Source: Xylaria sp. FL1777 (lineage: Eukaryota; Ascomycota; Sordariomycetes; Xylariales; Xylariaceae). From it: 64,000 bases of DNA. Both the position numbers and the translations under genes were made by a program. Positions 24,113 to 35,989 of this stretch are shown piece by piece (position 1 is the first letter of the stretch; every line of letters starts with the position of its first letter). The stretch is taken from NCBI GenBank assembly GCA_022578965.1, contig MU400622.1, positions 1 to 64,000 on the forward strand. The letters run 5' to 3'. Under the pieces are notes generated by a model. It was not told where the DNA came from, made no database searches, and worked only from the letters and a program-made list of their open reading frames with translations.

Positions 24113-26340
24113 CCTAGTTTTAGTTAAGCTATAATATAAAACTGCAAATCCTTTACGTTACTAATTAAAAAAAGCAACCTATAAAGCTTAAACAATTGCT
24201 TTATTAAGTAAATGCTTTATAATTAATTAATTACTAAAGTTACTAGCAATACCTAAAGTTAATTAAACATAGTTATAATTAAAAAGGAAACTTATAAAAG
24301 TAAAGCTTATAGTACTATTAAAAGTTAACAAATTAAAGGTTTTATAATACTAGTACTTTTATTTTTATTATTACTTAATGTTTTATATTATATTACGTAG
24401 CTTATATTTTATACTTATAGCTAATACTTTTATAAAATAATTACTTTTATAACACTTAAAAAAATCGCGATAAATATTTAGTACTATTAAATAATGGCCT
24501 TAATAGCTTTGCAGCGTTTTTTTGAAATTTCAAGATTTAAAAATTGCAGATGTAGCTTTATTATAGAGTACATTAAGTAGGTTTATACCTTAGTTAAGAT
24601 TTTAGCTAATTTTAGTGTAGCAGCTACTAATGCTACAACTAAATAAATGCATAATTAATATACCGATTAATTATAGCTAACTTACGTAGTACGCAGTAAA
24701 TAATTTCTTTAACTTAATTATTAAATAAATACTAAACTAATCTAATATTTTATATGTAATAATATAACGTAACAAGATAATATTGTTATAGTAAGCTAAA
24801 TAAATATAAGCTAAAGCTATACTGTTTAATTTTATAGCTATAAGCCTTTTATTTTTAGCTTATTAGCTTTATTTAGCTTTAAATAATTTTAGCTTTAACT
24901 TTAGCTTTATTACTTAATATTATGCTTACTTAAAATACCTAGTACACTAAAACTTAAAACATATTAGATTTTAATTTGCTGCTTAAACTAGTACTATTAA
25001 CGTATTAAAGCTTTTTTAACTAGCTTTTTAACTTAGCACGCAAAACTATTTAACTTTTAAGCAGCAATACATTAAATAGTTATAAAAGTGTTTTAGCTAA
25101 GCAGTATAGTTTGCTTTATTGTATTATATACAACTTAACTGCCGTATTTTATTTGCTTTTATTTTAGTTTAGTTTTGTTTAGTGCTTATATTATAGCTAA
25201 AACTAACGTTATAGTAGTTATAGTTTTAGCTATATTACTTATAGCACATATTATATAATTTAACAATTTTAATTTTGCTGTTTTTAAGGCACTTTTTTAT
25301 GCGTTTTGTTATGCGTTTTATTAGCTAAAATTTTTTAGGATTGTTTACGCTAAGCTTAAACAACTTAGCATTTATATTTAGTTAACAAGTTCTCAATTTT
25401 TATTTACTAAGTTTTTATAATTTATTGCAGCTTTGTTTTAGTTATATTAAAGCTAACAGCAATAAACATTTTAAAATAGCAGCTAATTAACTATTTTAGG
25501 TTAGCTTTAAGAAGCACTAAGCGGTTTATTAAATAAAGCTTGTTTATAAAAATCGATTAACAAATTTTGTTGCTTTAGTACTTTCGAGTTATTTACTTCA
25601 AATAGCAGAAGTTTTATTATTGTAATTATTTAGCTTTAGTTTTGCTTCCAAAAAAGATTTTATATTAACGGTTCAAATTTTCTAAATTAAAGCATATATA
25701 ATATAACTACGTTATAAAAAAAAAAAAGTTGCTGCTTATACATTTAGCAGTAAAAACAGCTTTTGCTGATTTACTTTTAAAGATTATACTAAACGATTTT
25801 ATTCCGAATTGCTTTTATAATAACATTTAGCAGATCTAAATATTAAGCAATAGCATTAAAAATTTTATGCATAGTATTTTTTATTTAATAAATATTGTTT
25901 TTATTTAACTAAAACTAAAAGTTGTTTATTATACTTTAGTAGTTTAAGCTTATAAGAATTTTTACTGCACTAATACGTAATAAATATAATTTATAGCTTA
26001 TAGCTTAATTAATAACTTTAAGTAGCTATAGCTATTTTAAAAATACAATAAAGTTAGCAACTATAATTATTTTAAATAATAAACTTCCTTTAAGTTATTG
26101 TTTTTTTTTTATAAAAAGCTAAATACTTTTTGTTGTTAGCTCTTTAAACATTTGTTTTATTTTATTTTCTATATTTATAACAATTATAGCTTATATAAGA
26201 TTACTATAGGCATACATACGCATATTTTGCATTACTTGCTAAAAAACTACATAGTGTTTTCTTAGTTTTGCATTATTTTTGTTTTAAGATTTTATTAATA
26301 ATAAATTACTAAATACATTTATAGCTGCTTAATAATTAGC
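24113..26340. other. no gene seen; moderately mutated sequence
   Basis: This stretch keeps more CA/TG/CG than the flanks (for example 24500-24560 and 25480-25690) but has stops in all frames. A GGTTCAAATTTTC string at 25670 resembles a tRNA T-arm, but no matching acceptor or anticodon arms were found. No repeat array stands out. Confidence 0.5.
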
Positions 26341-26426
26341 TATTTTAATTAGCAGATAATAAATAGTAAATAGTAGATAATAAATAATAAATAGTAAATA
26401 GCAAATAACAAATTACAAATTGCAAA
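26341..26426. repeat. degenerate AAATAGTA-type tandem repeat
   Basis: About ten imperfect 7-9 bp units such as AAATAGTA, GATAATAA and AAATAGCA in series. Probably a slippage-generated tract. Confidence 0.7.
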
Positions 26427-27600
26427 GTTTAAACTAATAAATAAAAACTTAAAATTTATTAATATATAAGTTTTGTAATAATATAAAGTATATATTTAAC
26501 TAAGCACAACTAATTTTAGTTTAAAAATTATAAAATTTATTAAAGATATAGTAGTATTACTTACGCAAAGAATAGCTTTAAAGTGCAAACTAAAGAAAAA
26601 ATTTAAAGTAAGCATTTAGAAGTAAAAAAATAAAAAAAATATATCTTTAGTTATTAAAACTTTACTTAGTAAAAAAGTGTAGTTTTATTTGCGTTTATAA
26701 TTTAGACTCTAAGGTTAAGGTTTAATTTGTAGCTATTTATATTTAAAACGTTTAACAATTTTTCCTTTTTTTTTTTTTGTTAATTTTTTTATTTCTGTTT
26801 TATTTACTTTTAATAGTGCATTATTTATAAAACATAGCTTTGTTTTATAAACATATTAGCTATTTAACTTATATTTAGCGTATTAATACCTTTAATAAAA
26901 TTACTAACATTTTATAAGGTTTTTTTTATATAAGCTAAAACTTAAAAAACTGTTAGAGTTTAATATGTATTAACTTTAGGTTTTTGTATTAGTAAATTAT
27001 TAAACTAATATAACTAAGTTTATTTTACTTAGTTTTTGCAACTTTTGTTTTTTTAATAATAACTTGCAATTATGTTTTTGTTATTTTAGCGTATATAAAG
27101 CATGCCTATAATTTAATAAAGCTATTAAAAATACTGCTTATAGGAAGCTTTAAAGAACCTAAAGAATAGAAACAAAAAAAAAAAAAAAAAGAGTAAAGCT
27201 AAAATATATTAAAGCTTAAAAAGAAAGTATATATTTAGATATAACTTTTAGGTAGCATATTATTAACTTATTAAATTAGCTATATATTAATAGTAAATAA
27301 ATAAATGAAAATTAAGTAAGTGTAATAAAGCTAAAAAGCAAAAAAAAAAACAAACGATCTATGTAATAATAGGTAAAATAGTAATTTTGCAATACTTTTT
27401 TATACTATATATTTTGTTAAGTTACTAAAATAGCTATATAAATATATATTATGCATTGTAATAGCTATTAAGAATTGTTTATAACTTTTTTAGGCCTAGG
27501 TTAAAGCAGTTTTATTAAACTAGTAGCTATAACAAGCAGCTACTTTTAATATTGTATGTTTGCTAAGTTTACTAAGTTTAACTATACTAGATTTTTGGAC
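26427..27600. other. no gene seen
   Basis: AT-rich sequence with stops in all frames. Includes a 21-base run of A residues or near-A around 27175-27190. No array or RNA gene was recognised. Confidence 0.5.
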
Positions 27601-27872
27601 ATTATGGCAAAAATTTTTTATTTTTATAGCTTGCGTAAATGTTGCTAACTTTAACTATTAAACATTGTTACATTATATAACTTAGCTATAGCTTTATATA
27701 TATATATTATAGCTTATAACTTTATAGATTTAACTTGTAGCTTTGTTTAGCTAGTTTAATTTTACTTTTATGTTTTAAAAATATATATTGTATTAAGCTT
27801 TATATTAATGCTAGTAAGCTTTTCACTTTTAGTTATTGCTTATGCTATTTATTTTAGATATTCTAACAGAAA

Positions 27873-28160
27873 TTCTCGATTTTTATAGCTTGCATAAATG
27901 TTGCATTTTTATTAACTTTTATTAGATATTCTAGTAAAAATTCTTGATTTTTATAGCTTGCGTAAACATTGTTTAATACTTAGTTTTATTAATTAAAATC
28001 CTTAACCTTTATAGCTTGCGTGAACATTATTTAATACCTAGTTTTATTAACTAAAATCTTTAATCTTTATAGCTTGTATAAACGTTATTTAAAACCTAGT
28101 TTTACTAACTAAAATCCTTGATTTTTATAGCCTGCGTAAACATTACTTAAAGCGCTTATT
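27873..28160. repeat. 58-bp minisatellite
   Basis: Successive units begin near 27873 (a longer, diverged unit), 27947, 28006, 28064 and 28122. Each has TTTATAGCTTGCGTAAACAT followed by a TTTAATACCTAGTTTTA block and ACTAAAATCCTT. A solitary related copy lies at about 27617-27650. Units differ mostly by transitions. Confidence 0.9.
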
Positions 28161-28277
28161 AATTAGAAAATTTAGTACTTTTTTATTATTAATGCGCTTT
28201 AGAAGTATTATTATTTCTTTAGAATCTTTTAGTGTTTTTTGTTAGCTAAATAATAAAGAAATTAAAGCTTTTACTTT

Positions 28278-28705
28278 ATTTTTTGAACTAACTTTGCTTT
28301 TTATAATACACGATTTATAGTTTAACTAATAATTATACTATTTTTTGAACTAATTTTGCTTTTTACGCAGTATAGCATATAATTTATAGCTTAACAAACA
28401 ATTGCACTATTTTTTGAATTAACTTTGCTTTTTATAGCATACAATTTATAGTTTACTAATAATTATACTATTCTTTAAATTAACCCTGCTTTTTATGCAG
28501 TATAGCATACAATTTATAGTTTAATTAACAATTGTACTATTTTTTGAACTAACTTTACTTTTTATGCAGTATAGCGCATACTATTTATGGTTTAACGAAC
28601 TTATTTTTCGAACTAATTTATTTTTTGAACTAATTTATTCTTTGAACTAATATTGCTTTTTATAGCATATAATCTACGGTTTAACAAACAATGCGGTTTT
28701 TGTAG
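28278..28705. repeat. 60/69-bp minisatellite
   Basis: Six or so units begin with ATTTTTTGAACTAACTTTGC, followed by TTTTTATGCAGTATAGCATA and an AATTTATAGTTTAAC..ACAATTGTACT block. Length alternates because some copies lack the ATGCAGT insertion. Near 28600-28660 the first 20 bases are repeated three times on their own. Confidence 0.9.
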
Positions 28706-29131
28706 CTTTGCTTACTTAGTAAATATAAACAAGTTATTTGTTGTATTTAAAACTTTAACTAAAACTAAGGATTCCAAAGTTTATGCTATGTTTTTTGCAA
28801 CTTAAAATACTAACTTGCAACTTAAAACACTAAAATTATTTATATAGTAAAAAGTTCGCAGTTAAGATTAAAGCAACTATTGCTTTTAATAGCAGACTTT
28901 TTTGCTTTTTTATTAAGCATAAAACATACGCTTATAGCTTTATTTAACAAAGCTACTATTGCTTTTAGTAGTAGACTCTTTTGGTTCTTTATTAAGCATA
29001 GCGCGTGCTTATAGCTTACTTTAATAAGAATACTTATATTAGCAAAAACGGTATATTAGCTTATATACTTTATTAGGTAATATATATGCATTGCTTTATA
29101 TTTTATATATAGCTAATGTTTGCTATGTATT

Positions 29132-29352
29132 TTTTAGTTTATATTATTACGTCTTTATATTACTACGTTTTTATACTATTATGTTTTTATACTATTATGT
29201 TTTTATATTATTACGTTTTTATATTACTACGTTTTTATACTATTACGTTTTTATACTACTACGTTTTTATATTATTACGTCTTTATATTATTATGTTTTT
29301 ATACTACTACATCTTTATATTACTACGTTTTTATACTACTACGTTTATATTT
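29132..29352. repeat. 16-bp minisatellite, about 14 units
   Basis: Unit ACTACTACGTTTTTAT with C/T variation. The unit contains no stop on the + strand and 16 is not a multiple of three, so all frames stay open through the array. The 90-94 codon frames starting at 29091 and 29116 (rich in Y-Y-V-F-I-L-L) are by-products, not genes. Confidence 0.95.
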
Positions 29353-29399
29353 ATGCAATTTAATAATAGATTAGTACTTAAGGTAAACATTTTATTATA

Positions 29400-29665
29400 A
29401 CAGCGCGTTGATTTTTTTTTTTAATGCTTACATAAGTAAGTTTTTGATTAGTAGCTTTATTGAAAGCTTTTTTAAAGGTTTTTAAAACTTTTTTACGACT
29501 TATAAAGCCTGATTTGCGGTATAAAAAGTAGTAAAGTTAGGTTATATAAGCCGGTAAGTTGCAAGTCTTAAGGTAATAGTTAGCTATATTTTTAATAATG
29601 AAATGCTAGCTAAGTGCAAGCTTTATGATGTTTTTACTTCGAGGGCTTGGAGCTATATACTTAGA
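29400..29665. other. relatively unmutated patch
   Basis: Around 29490-29660 the sequence keeps GCC, GGT, CCGG and CGAGGGC motifs that are nearly absent elsewhere. No coding frame or RNA fold was recognised. It may be single-copy sequence that largely escaped RIP. Confidence 0.45.
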
Positions 29666-29697
29666 TATTTTTTTCTTTTGATTATTTTTTGCTTACA

Positions 29698-29845
29698 AAC
29701 TTTAATTATTTTTAATTATTTTTAACTGTTTTTAACTGTTTTTAATTATTACTATTTTTACTATTTTTAATTATTCTAGACTATTTTTAATTGCTTTTAA
29801 CTATTTTTGACTGTTTTTAACTATTATTATTTTTACTTTTATACA
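29698..29845. repeat. 10-bp minisatellite
   Basis: About fourteen units of TTTTTAATTA and variants TTTTTAACTG, TTTTTGACTG and TTTTTACTAT. Confidence 0.88.
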
Positions 29846-30004
29846 TAACTTATTTATTTTTTTATTGAACTAAATATTTGTTTTAAGCATAGCTTTTAAA
29901 TATATTAATTTTAACTATTAGCTTTATATAATAAAATTAAGCAAGTTTTCTAGTATTAATTGTTATAAAAGGGCTATTATTTTTTAAGCTAAATATTTAA
30001 TAAA

Positions 30005-30540
30005 GGAGCTTTTTATAAGCTTTAAATAAAACGTTTATATGTATATATATTAGTTTGCTTAAACTTTTATAAGAAGCTTATAAGCTTTAAATAAAACATT
30101 TGTATGTATGTTTATATAAACGTTTAAATTTTTATAAGGTTTAAATAAAGCGTTTAAATATACGTTTATATGTATGCTTAAACTTTTATGAGGTTTAAAT
30201 AGAACGTTTGCATGTACGTTTATATATATGTTTAGATTTTTGCAAGGTTTAAATAAAACGTTTATACGTTTATATATACATTTAGACTTTTGCAAAAACT
30301 TTATAAGGTTTAAATAAAACGTTTGTATATACGTTTATATATACGTTTAAACTTTTGTAAGGTTTAAATAAAACATTTATATATACGTTTATATGTATGT
30401 TTAAACTTTTGCGAAGTTTAAATAAAACGTTTGCACGTTTATATATATGTTTAAACTTTTGCGAAAACTTTATAAAGTTTAAACAAAACGTTTGCATATA
30501 TGTTTATATATATATTTAAGCTTTTGTAAAGCTTTATAAG
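30005..30540. repeat. 54-bp minisatellite with open minus-strand frames
   Basis: About nine units of a sequence containing AAGGTTTAAATAAAACGTTT, then GTATATACGTTTATATATAC, then GTTTAAACTTTTG. On the minus strand the 54-bp unit reads as 18 codons without a stop (N-V-L-F-K-P-Y-K-S-L-N-V-Y-I-N-V-Y-T). The array therefore yields frames at 30059-30295 and 30282-30497. A few units deviate in length and break the frame at about 30290. I treat this as a repeat that happens to be open, while noting that 54 is a multiple of three. Confidence 0.9.
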
Positions 30541-30571
30541 CTTTTAACTTTTAATACTTACTAATTTTTTA

Positions 30572-30711
30572 ATAGTTATGAATTTTTTAACGGTTATAAA
30601 TTTTTTAACGCTTATAAATTTTTTAACGCTTGTAAATTTTTTAACGCTTGTAAATTTTTTAACGCTTGTAAATTCTTTAACGCTTATAAATTTTTTAACG
30701 CTTGTGCTTAA
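30572..30711. repeat. 18-bp minisatellite (TTTTTTAACGCTTGTAAA)
   Basis: Seven to eight units of TTTTTTAACGCTTGTAAA with variants GGTTATAAA and GCTTATAAA. The core TTTTTAACG is shared with the 18-bp array at 31650-31862. Confidence 0.93.
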
Positions 30712-31649
30712 AAAACCTAGCTATTTAATAGCTATATTATTATAAGCTTTGCTATGCATTTATATAACTTGTTTTTATTAATAGATTTAAAGAGGTTTAA
30801 TAATTTATTTAAGTAGTTTTTTTTAAAGCTTTAAACTAAACAATTTATATTTTAATTTAGCTTAAAGCTTTTTTTTTATATTTACTACTTTATTTACTAT
30901 AGCTTTTTACTATAGCTTTTTAAATAAAACTTAATAGTTTAAACTTGCTTAGCTTTTATAATAACTCTTTTTTAATATTATTTTATATACTACAAATATT
31001 TTTTTTTTTATAAAAAGGTATGCAATACAGAGTTTTTAGTGCTTTTTTTGCAAGCTAGCAATTAATTAAAATCTAATGATCTTACTTCAGAAGTTAATTT
31101 ATATTGTTGTAGGTATATTTTTTTTTATGTTTTCTTAAGGCTAAACTATATTTAACTTTATTATAAAAGAAATTATTGCTAAAATCTGCTAAAAGTATAT
31201 AAGTAATATAGTTGCTATTTAGCGTAATTTAATGTAACTTTATAATGTTTTATTTTAATTTTGCGAAACTTTTTGCTAGCAATATAAGTATAATTTATTA
31301 TAGCAATTATTAGAACTTTTATAACTTTACAACTACTAGTTTTACAACTAAAAATAGTTTGCGTTATATATATAATATAGCTAAACGTATATTTTAAGCG
31401 CTTTTATAAGACTTAAATAAAGCGTAACTTACTATAGTTTATGTTTGGCTTTTTTTTATATTTGTTTTGCTTACTTTATTATATTTAAAGGTAAAATGCT
31501 TAAGCTTACTAAGTTATAATTGTTTACTATTATTAAGCTATTAAAATATATGTTTTATATTTATATACTTATATATTTTTTTAATGTTTGCAATTTTTTA
31601 ATGCTTGGAATTTTTTTTAATGTTGTTATATATGTTTTAAGAATTTTTA

Positions 31650-31862
31650 ACATTTTAGAAATCTTTAATATATTAGTTATTTTTAATGTTTTAGTAGTTT
31701 TTAATGTTTTAAGAATTTTTAATGTTTTAGCAGTTTTTAACGTATTAGTTATTTTTAACGTTTTAGCAGTTTTTAATGTTTTAGGAATTTTTAATGTATT
31801 AGCAGTTTTTAATATATTAGTTATTTTTAACGTTTTAGCAGTTTTTAACGTTAAAGATTTTT
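31650..31862. repeat. 18/36-bp minisatellite (TTTTTAAYGTTTTAGCAG)
   Basis: About twelve 18-bp units alternating between GTTTTAGCAG and GTATTAGTTA endings, giving a 36-bp higher-order unit. On the + strand the unit encodes F-N-V-L-A-V and keeps a 115-codon frame (31520-31864) open. The peptide is purely repeat-derived. Confidence 0.92.
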
Positions 31863-31864
31863 AA

Positions 31865-34800
31865 TGCTTTAAAACTTTTTGATGTTTAGCTAACATTTTT
31901 AGTTAACTTTATATATACAAGCAAAGCTTTAGTTATATTATTGTTTACGTTGCAAGTTTGCGTAACTAATAGCTATATTTTAATAGTTAAAGTTATAATT
32001 TATTAAAAAGCAATATAGTTATATCTTTAAACCTAGTTAAAAAAACAATTAAGTTAAAGCTTAATAATATTAATATAATTAAACGCATGTTTATATTTAT
32101 GTTTATGTTTAAAAACGTTAGTATAAATATAACACTGTTTAACTTAATACATTTGTTTTTTAAAATGCAAAAAACAGTATATAAAATAACGCAAGCATAT
32201 ATAACCTTAAAAAAAAGGTAGTAATAATTTTTAGCGCTTAGAAGTTCTAAAAGTAGTATTAAATAAAGCTTTAGTAGTTTACTTATATTGCTATTAATTT
32301 TAGTATTAATACTAAGCAACTAAAAAAGAAATAAAACATTATGTTAGTAGTGTTTTATAACTTAATTATGTTTTTGTTTATATAAGTGTTATTAATAATA
32401 AAAAGGCGCAAAATGTTGCTTTATTATAAAAGCTTGTTTAAAAATTTAATATTAATGCTAAACGTAATTTAAATAATATATATAATTGAAATTCTTTTGT
32501 TTAGCTTATTATATTATATTTTTTGTTAGTTGTTGCAAAATTTTTTAGCTTTTAAACTATGTTTTATATAATCTTTAAAAAAGCTTTTTAAAAATAGCTA
32601 TATGTTTAATTTGCTTTACTAGCGCTTATAAATAATAACATGCTTTTATTAGCTTTTATAAATCTTATTTATATTTTAAGCTTAATTATTTGCTTATTAA
32701 TACATAAGTATATGCTTTTGCTAATAAGCTTTTTTAATTGCTTAATTAATATTTAACTGTATAAATTTAAACATAAACGTATATATAAATATTTTTTGTT
32801 TAGCTTTTAATTATACGTTTATTATTTAGTTACTAGTTTTGCTTATGGTTACTAATATTATTACGCTTAGTTTTTGCTTTGCTATTTAAAAGCTAAGGTT
32901 TTTTTAGCAATTAGTTAATTGCTTAAAGAACGGCTTAGTTAAAAGCAAAAAGCAGTAAAACTGCTTAAGCTTTTTTATTTTTATAAAAAAGGTTAAATCT
33001 GCAAACTTTATTGTATTGCAGTAGTAAATTTACGTACTGTTAACATTTGTTTTTTAAAACTTAAACTTTTTGTTTTTAGCGCGTGTTTTTATAGGCTTAA
33101 CTAAAATGCTTATTATAGTTAATAATATAATTACTTTTAACTTTTTAAACATTAATATATAAAGCTTGCTTATAAACAATCGAAATAATACATAAAATGT
33201 TGTTAATTATTTAAATGCTTTTTTATATTGCTTCGAGCTTTTTAACTGCTATATTAATAGCTAAATAATTTAATTATTTTTTTTTGTTTTAAAGTTTGCG
33301 TTATAAAAATTACGCTAAGTATTCTTAATAATAACTTCGATTTATTGCTTTTTTATTTAGTTTATTATAGCTAGGCAAATATTTATTTTTGTTTAAAAAT
33401 TATAGTTTTATAGCACTACTAACAAAAAAATGTATAAACAACATTTATAAACAAAAATGCAAGCTTGTTATGCTGTTAATAAAGCTAACTATAAATACTG
33501 GATTAATTATATTTGCTGCATAATTAATACTACTTAGCTTTTTGCTACTGCTAAATTTAAGCAGCTAACTAAACATTTTGCTTTTAATTAAAATATAACA
33601 GCAAAGTTTTTATTAACCTAATAGCTAATTATTAAAGGTATTTATTGCTAAAGTAAAGTTAAGCTACTAAAAAGTAGTTACTAAGCTATAATTATAAGTA
33701 AAGGCTTAATATTAATAATTTCTAAGTTTTTTTAAGAAGTATTAAAAAAAAACTTAGCTTTATATAGTAAATACTAGAAAGATTAAAGGTTAAAAGCGTT
33801 AAAAGTTAAAATAAAAACTGCTATAAAGCAGTAGTTAATATATTGATTTATTTTTATAATAGCTGTGTTAAGCTTTATAACTATTAATGCTTTGTTTTTT
33901 TTTTTGTTTTTTTTTTCTTGCTTTTTTTTTTTTTTTTTTGGTGTACTACGTGCTTTATACTACTAAACAAGCTGCAAAACCTTAATTTTACTTTATATAT
34001 CGTAATTTTGCACTTTATATAGCTATTTTTTATATTATACTTTTATTTTTTCTTTAGTTATGCTTATAATATGTTATATTTATTTTTTATTTTAAGTTTT
34101 AATATATGCTGCTAATTAGCTTAAATAATGTCTAGAGGTTAAATTTGTGTTATTGCTTTTTTAGTTATGTTTTTAGCTGCTTTTTAATTAAAAAAATCTA
34201 ACTTTATTTTTTAGCTTTGCTGTTATGTTATGTTAAACTTTATATATATGTTTAATTAAGCTTTAGATTAAAATTAGCATTATTAGTTAAAACATACTTT
34301 TAGCAAGTTTAATTATTAGCATTGTTTAGTTGTGGCTTTTTTATACCTGCTAGTAAATAATAGGTTTAATATAAATATTAGCTGTTAGTTCGACTTTTAT
34401 TTTTTAGAGCTGTTTAAATGTTTATAACCTTTACTTTTACTTACTTAAATTTAAGTGTTTATATAGTAGTACCTTTTTTATAACTAAAACTAACTTAGCT
34501 ATTTTTTGCTTTTGCATTTTTTATTTAGCTTAGTTTAACTGCTTACTTTGCTTTTTAGCTAGCATTAATTTTATTTGTATTAATTTTGCAAATTTTACTT
34601 TTATAAACATTACTTTTTTTCTATTATTACTTTTGCTAGCAACTATTATATTTATAATAACTTTGTTAAGATTAGTTTTTTAAAAACTGTTTATATAAGC
34701 ATTATTTTTATTACTATTATTTTTGCTAGAATTATATTTTCTAGTATTATTTTAATAAGTATTTCTTTTGTGTACTTTTTTTTTTACTTTCTTTTTTACT

Positions 34801-35290
34801 ACTTTTTTTATTACTTTTTTTATTACTTTTTTTACTACTTTTTTTACTATATTTTGCCTTTTTATTAATATGCATATATTAATTAATCTTTTTAGTACTA
34901 ACTACATTTTTTTTTGCTAAGTGTTTTGTATTTTTTTTATTTTTTGACTATACTTTTTTACTTTTTTTTTGTTAGGCTTAAACTCTGCTTTATTTTTTTC
35001 CAATATTTATGTTCCTGTTTTTTTAAGTATTTATGTTTATAGCTTGCTTACTTTATAGCTTTAGCTTTATTTTTTTGCGAGGTATTCTTTTTTTTATTTT
35101 TTTTTTCTGCTAAATCTGACTTTTTTAGTACTATTTATTACTATTATAGCGTTTTTAAAAGCTGTTTGCTTTAACTTTGCTACATTTTATAACAATAAAC
35201 TTTATAAAATAAACGTTAATTAAGTTTTGCTTATATTTAAGCAGAATTAAAGATATGCTGCTTTTAAAATTAATAATTATTAGCTTTTAC
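31865..35290. other. decayed AT-rich region, no identifiable gene
   Basis: From about 33.9 kb the + strand becomes very T-rich, with Phe/Tyr/Ser-type low-complexity reading and TTACTACTTTTT repeats at 34780-34850. Such tracts can come from Ser/Thr/Pro-rich coding sequence after C-to-T mutation, but no family motif is visible. A 109-codon minus frame at 31993-32319 is hydrophobic and without motifs, and I do not call it a gene. Confidence 0.45.
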
Positions 35291-35299
35291 TATGTATAA

Positions 35300-35735
35300 A
35301 GCAGGTTTTTGTTAACTATGCTAACCGGTTAACTATAATAAGTTATAATGAAGCTAGTATTAAACTACTTTTTGTGTAACTAGTAGCAGGGCACTTAAGT
35401 AAGGCTTTTTTAACGGCTTTTTTAACGGCCGAACTAAGAAAAGGTTTTTAGTTAAAGGCTTTTTTGCAAAAGGCATCTATTTATTTCTATGGCATTTTTT
35501 TTATTGGTTTATACTGTATAACTATAGCTAAGAATTTTATAAATTTTGTATTAATAAGTTAGCTTTTAAAAGGGAAGGTTGCAGATTGTACGAAAATGTA
35601 GCAACTTAAAAAGCTTTATAAAATTAATCTGGAAATAATTTATAAGCTTTTTTTAGGTAAAGTACTGGAAATCAGTATTAATGCTATTAAATGGCATAGT
35701 TATAAATTTCCGTACAACAAAGTTGCATTTTTTTT
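35300..35735. other. less mutated patch with a short inverted repeat
   Basis: Sequence such as ACCGGTTAAC, GGGCACTTAAGTAAGGC and TTAACGGCCGAAC survives here. TGTACGAAAAT at 35587-35597 is matched by its reverse complement, with one transition, at 35706-35716, about 130 bp apart. This could be the end of a small inverted-repeat element or the upstream edge of the fossil genes that follow. No coding frame was seen. Confidence 0.5.
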
Positions 35736-35989
35736 TATTTTTTTTTTTTTAGTAAGATTAACTTTTTTAATTAGTAAAGCGCTTAACGAACTTTAGAAAA
35801 ATTATTTTACTACTAAACAGTTTACTTATTTTATATTATTGTAGGCTAAATATATAGTTTACCTTAATAAACATAAATCTTTTAGCTATAGTAATAAAGA
35901 CTTGCTTATATTATTGCTTAACTTTATTAAACTGTTTTTTTTTATTTTGCGTATAACTAAAGTTTTTGGCTTGTTTTTTTATTTTTATT

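Noticed and set aside
25660..25690. tRNA T-arm-like GGTTCAAATTTTC
   Set aside because: No matching acceptor stem, D-arm or anticodon arm could be paired around it.
29091..29400. Two overlapping 90-94 codon + frames
   Set aside because: Created by the 16-bp minisatellite, which is open in all + phases.
27873..31862. CRISPR arrays
   Set aside because: Units are contiguous tandem repeats with no unique spacers of constant length, and no Cas-like frame is present.
31993..32319. 109-codon hydrophobic minus frame as a membrane protein
   Set aside because: No start context, motif or extension. Leu/Ile/Asn composition is what AT-rich DNA gives by chance.
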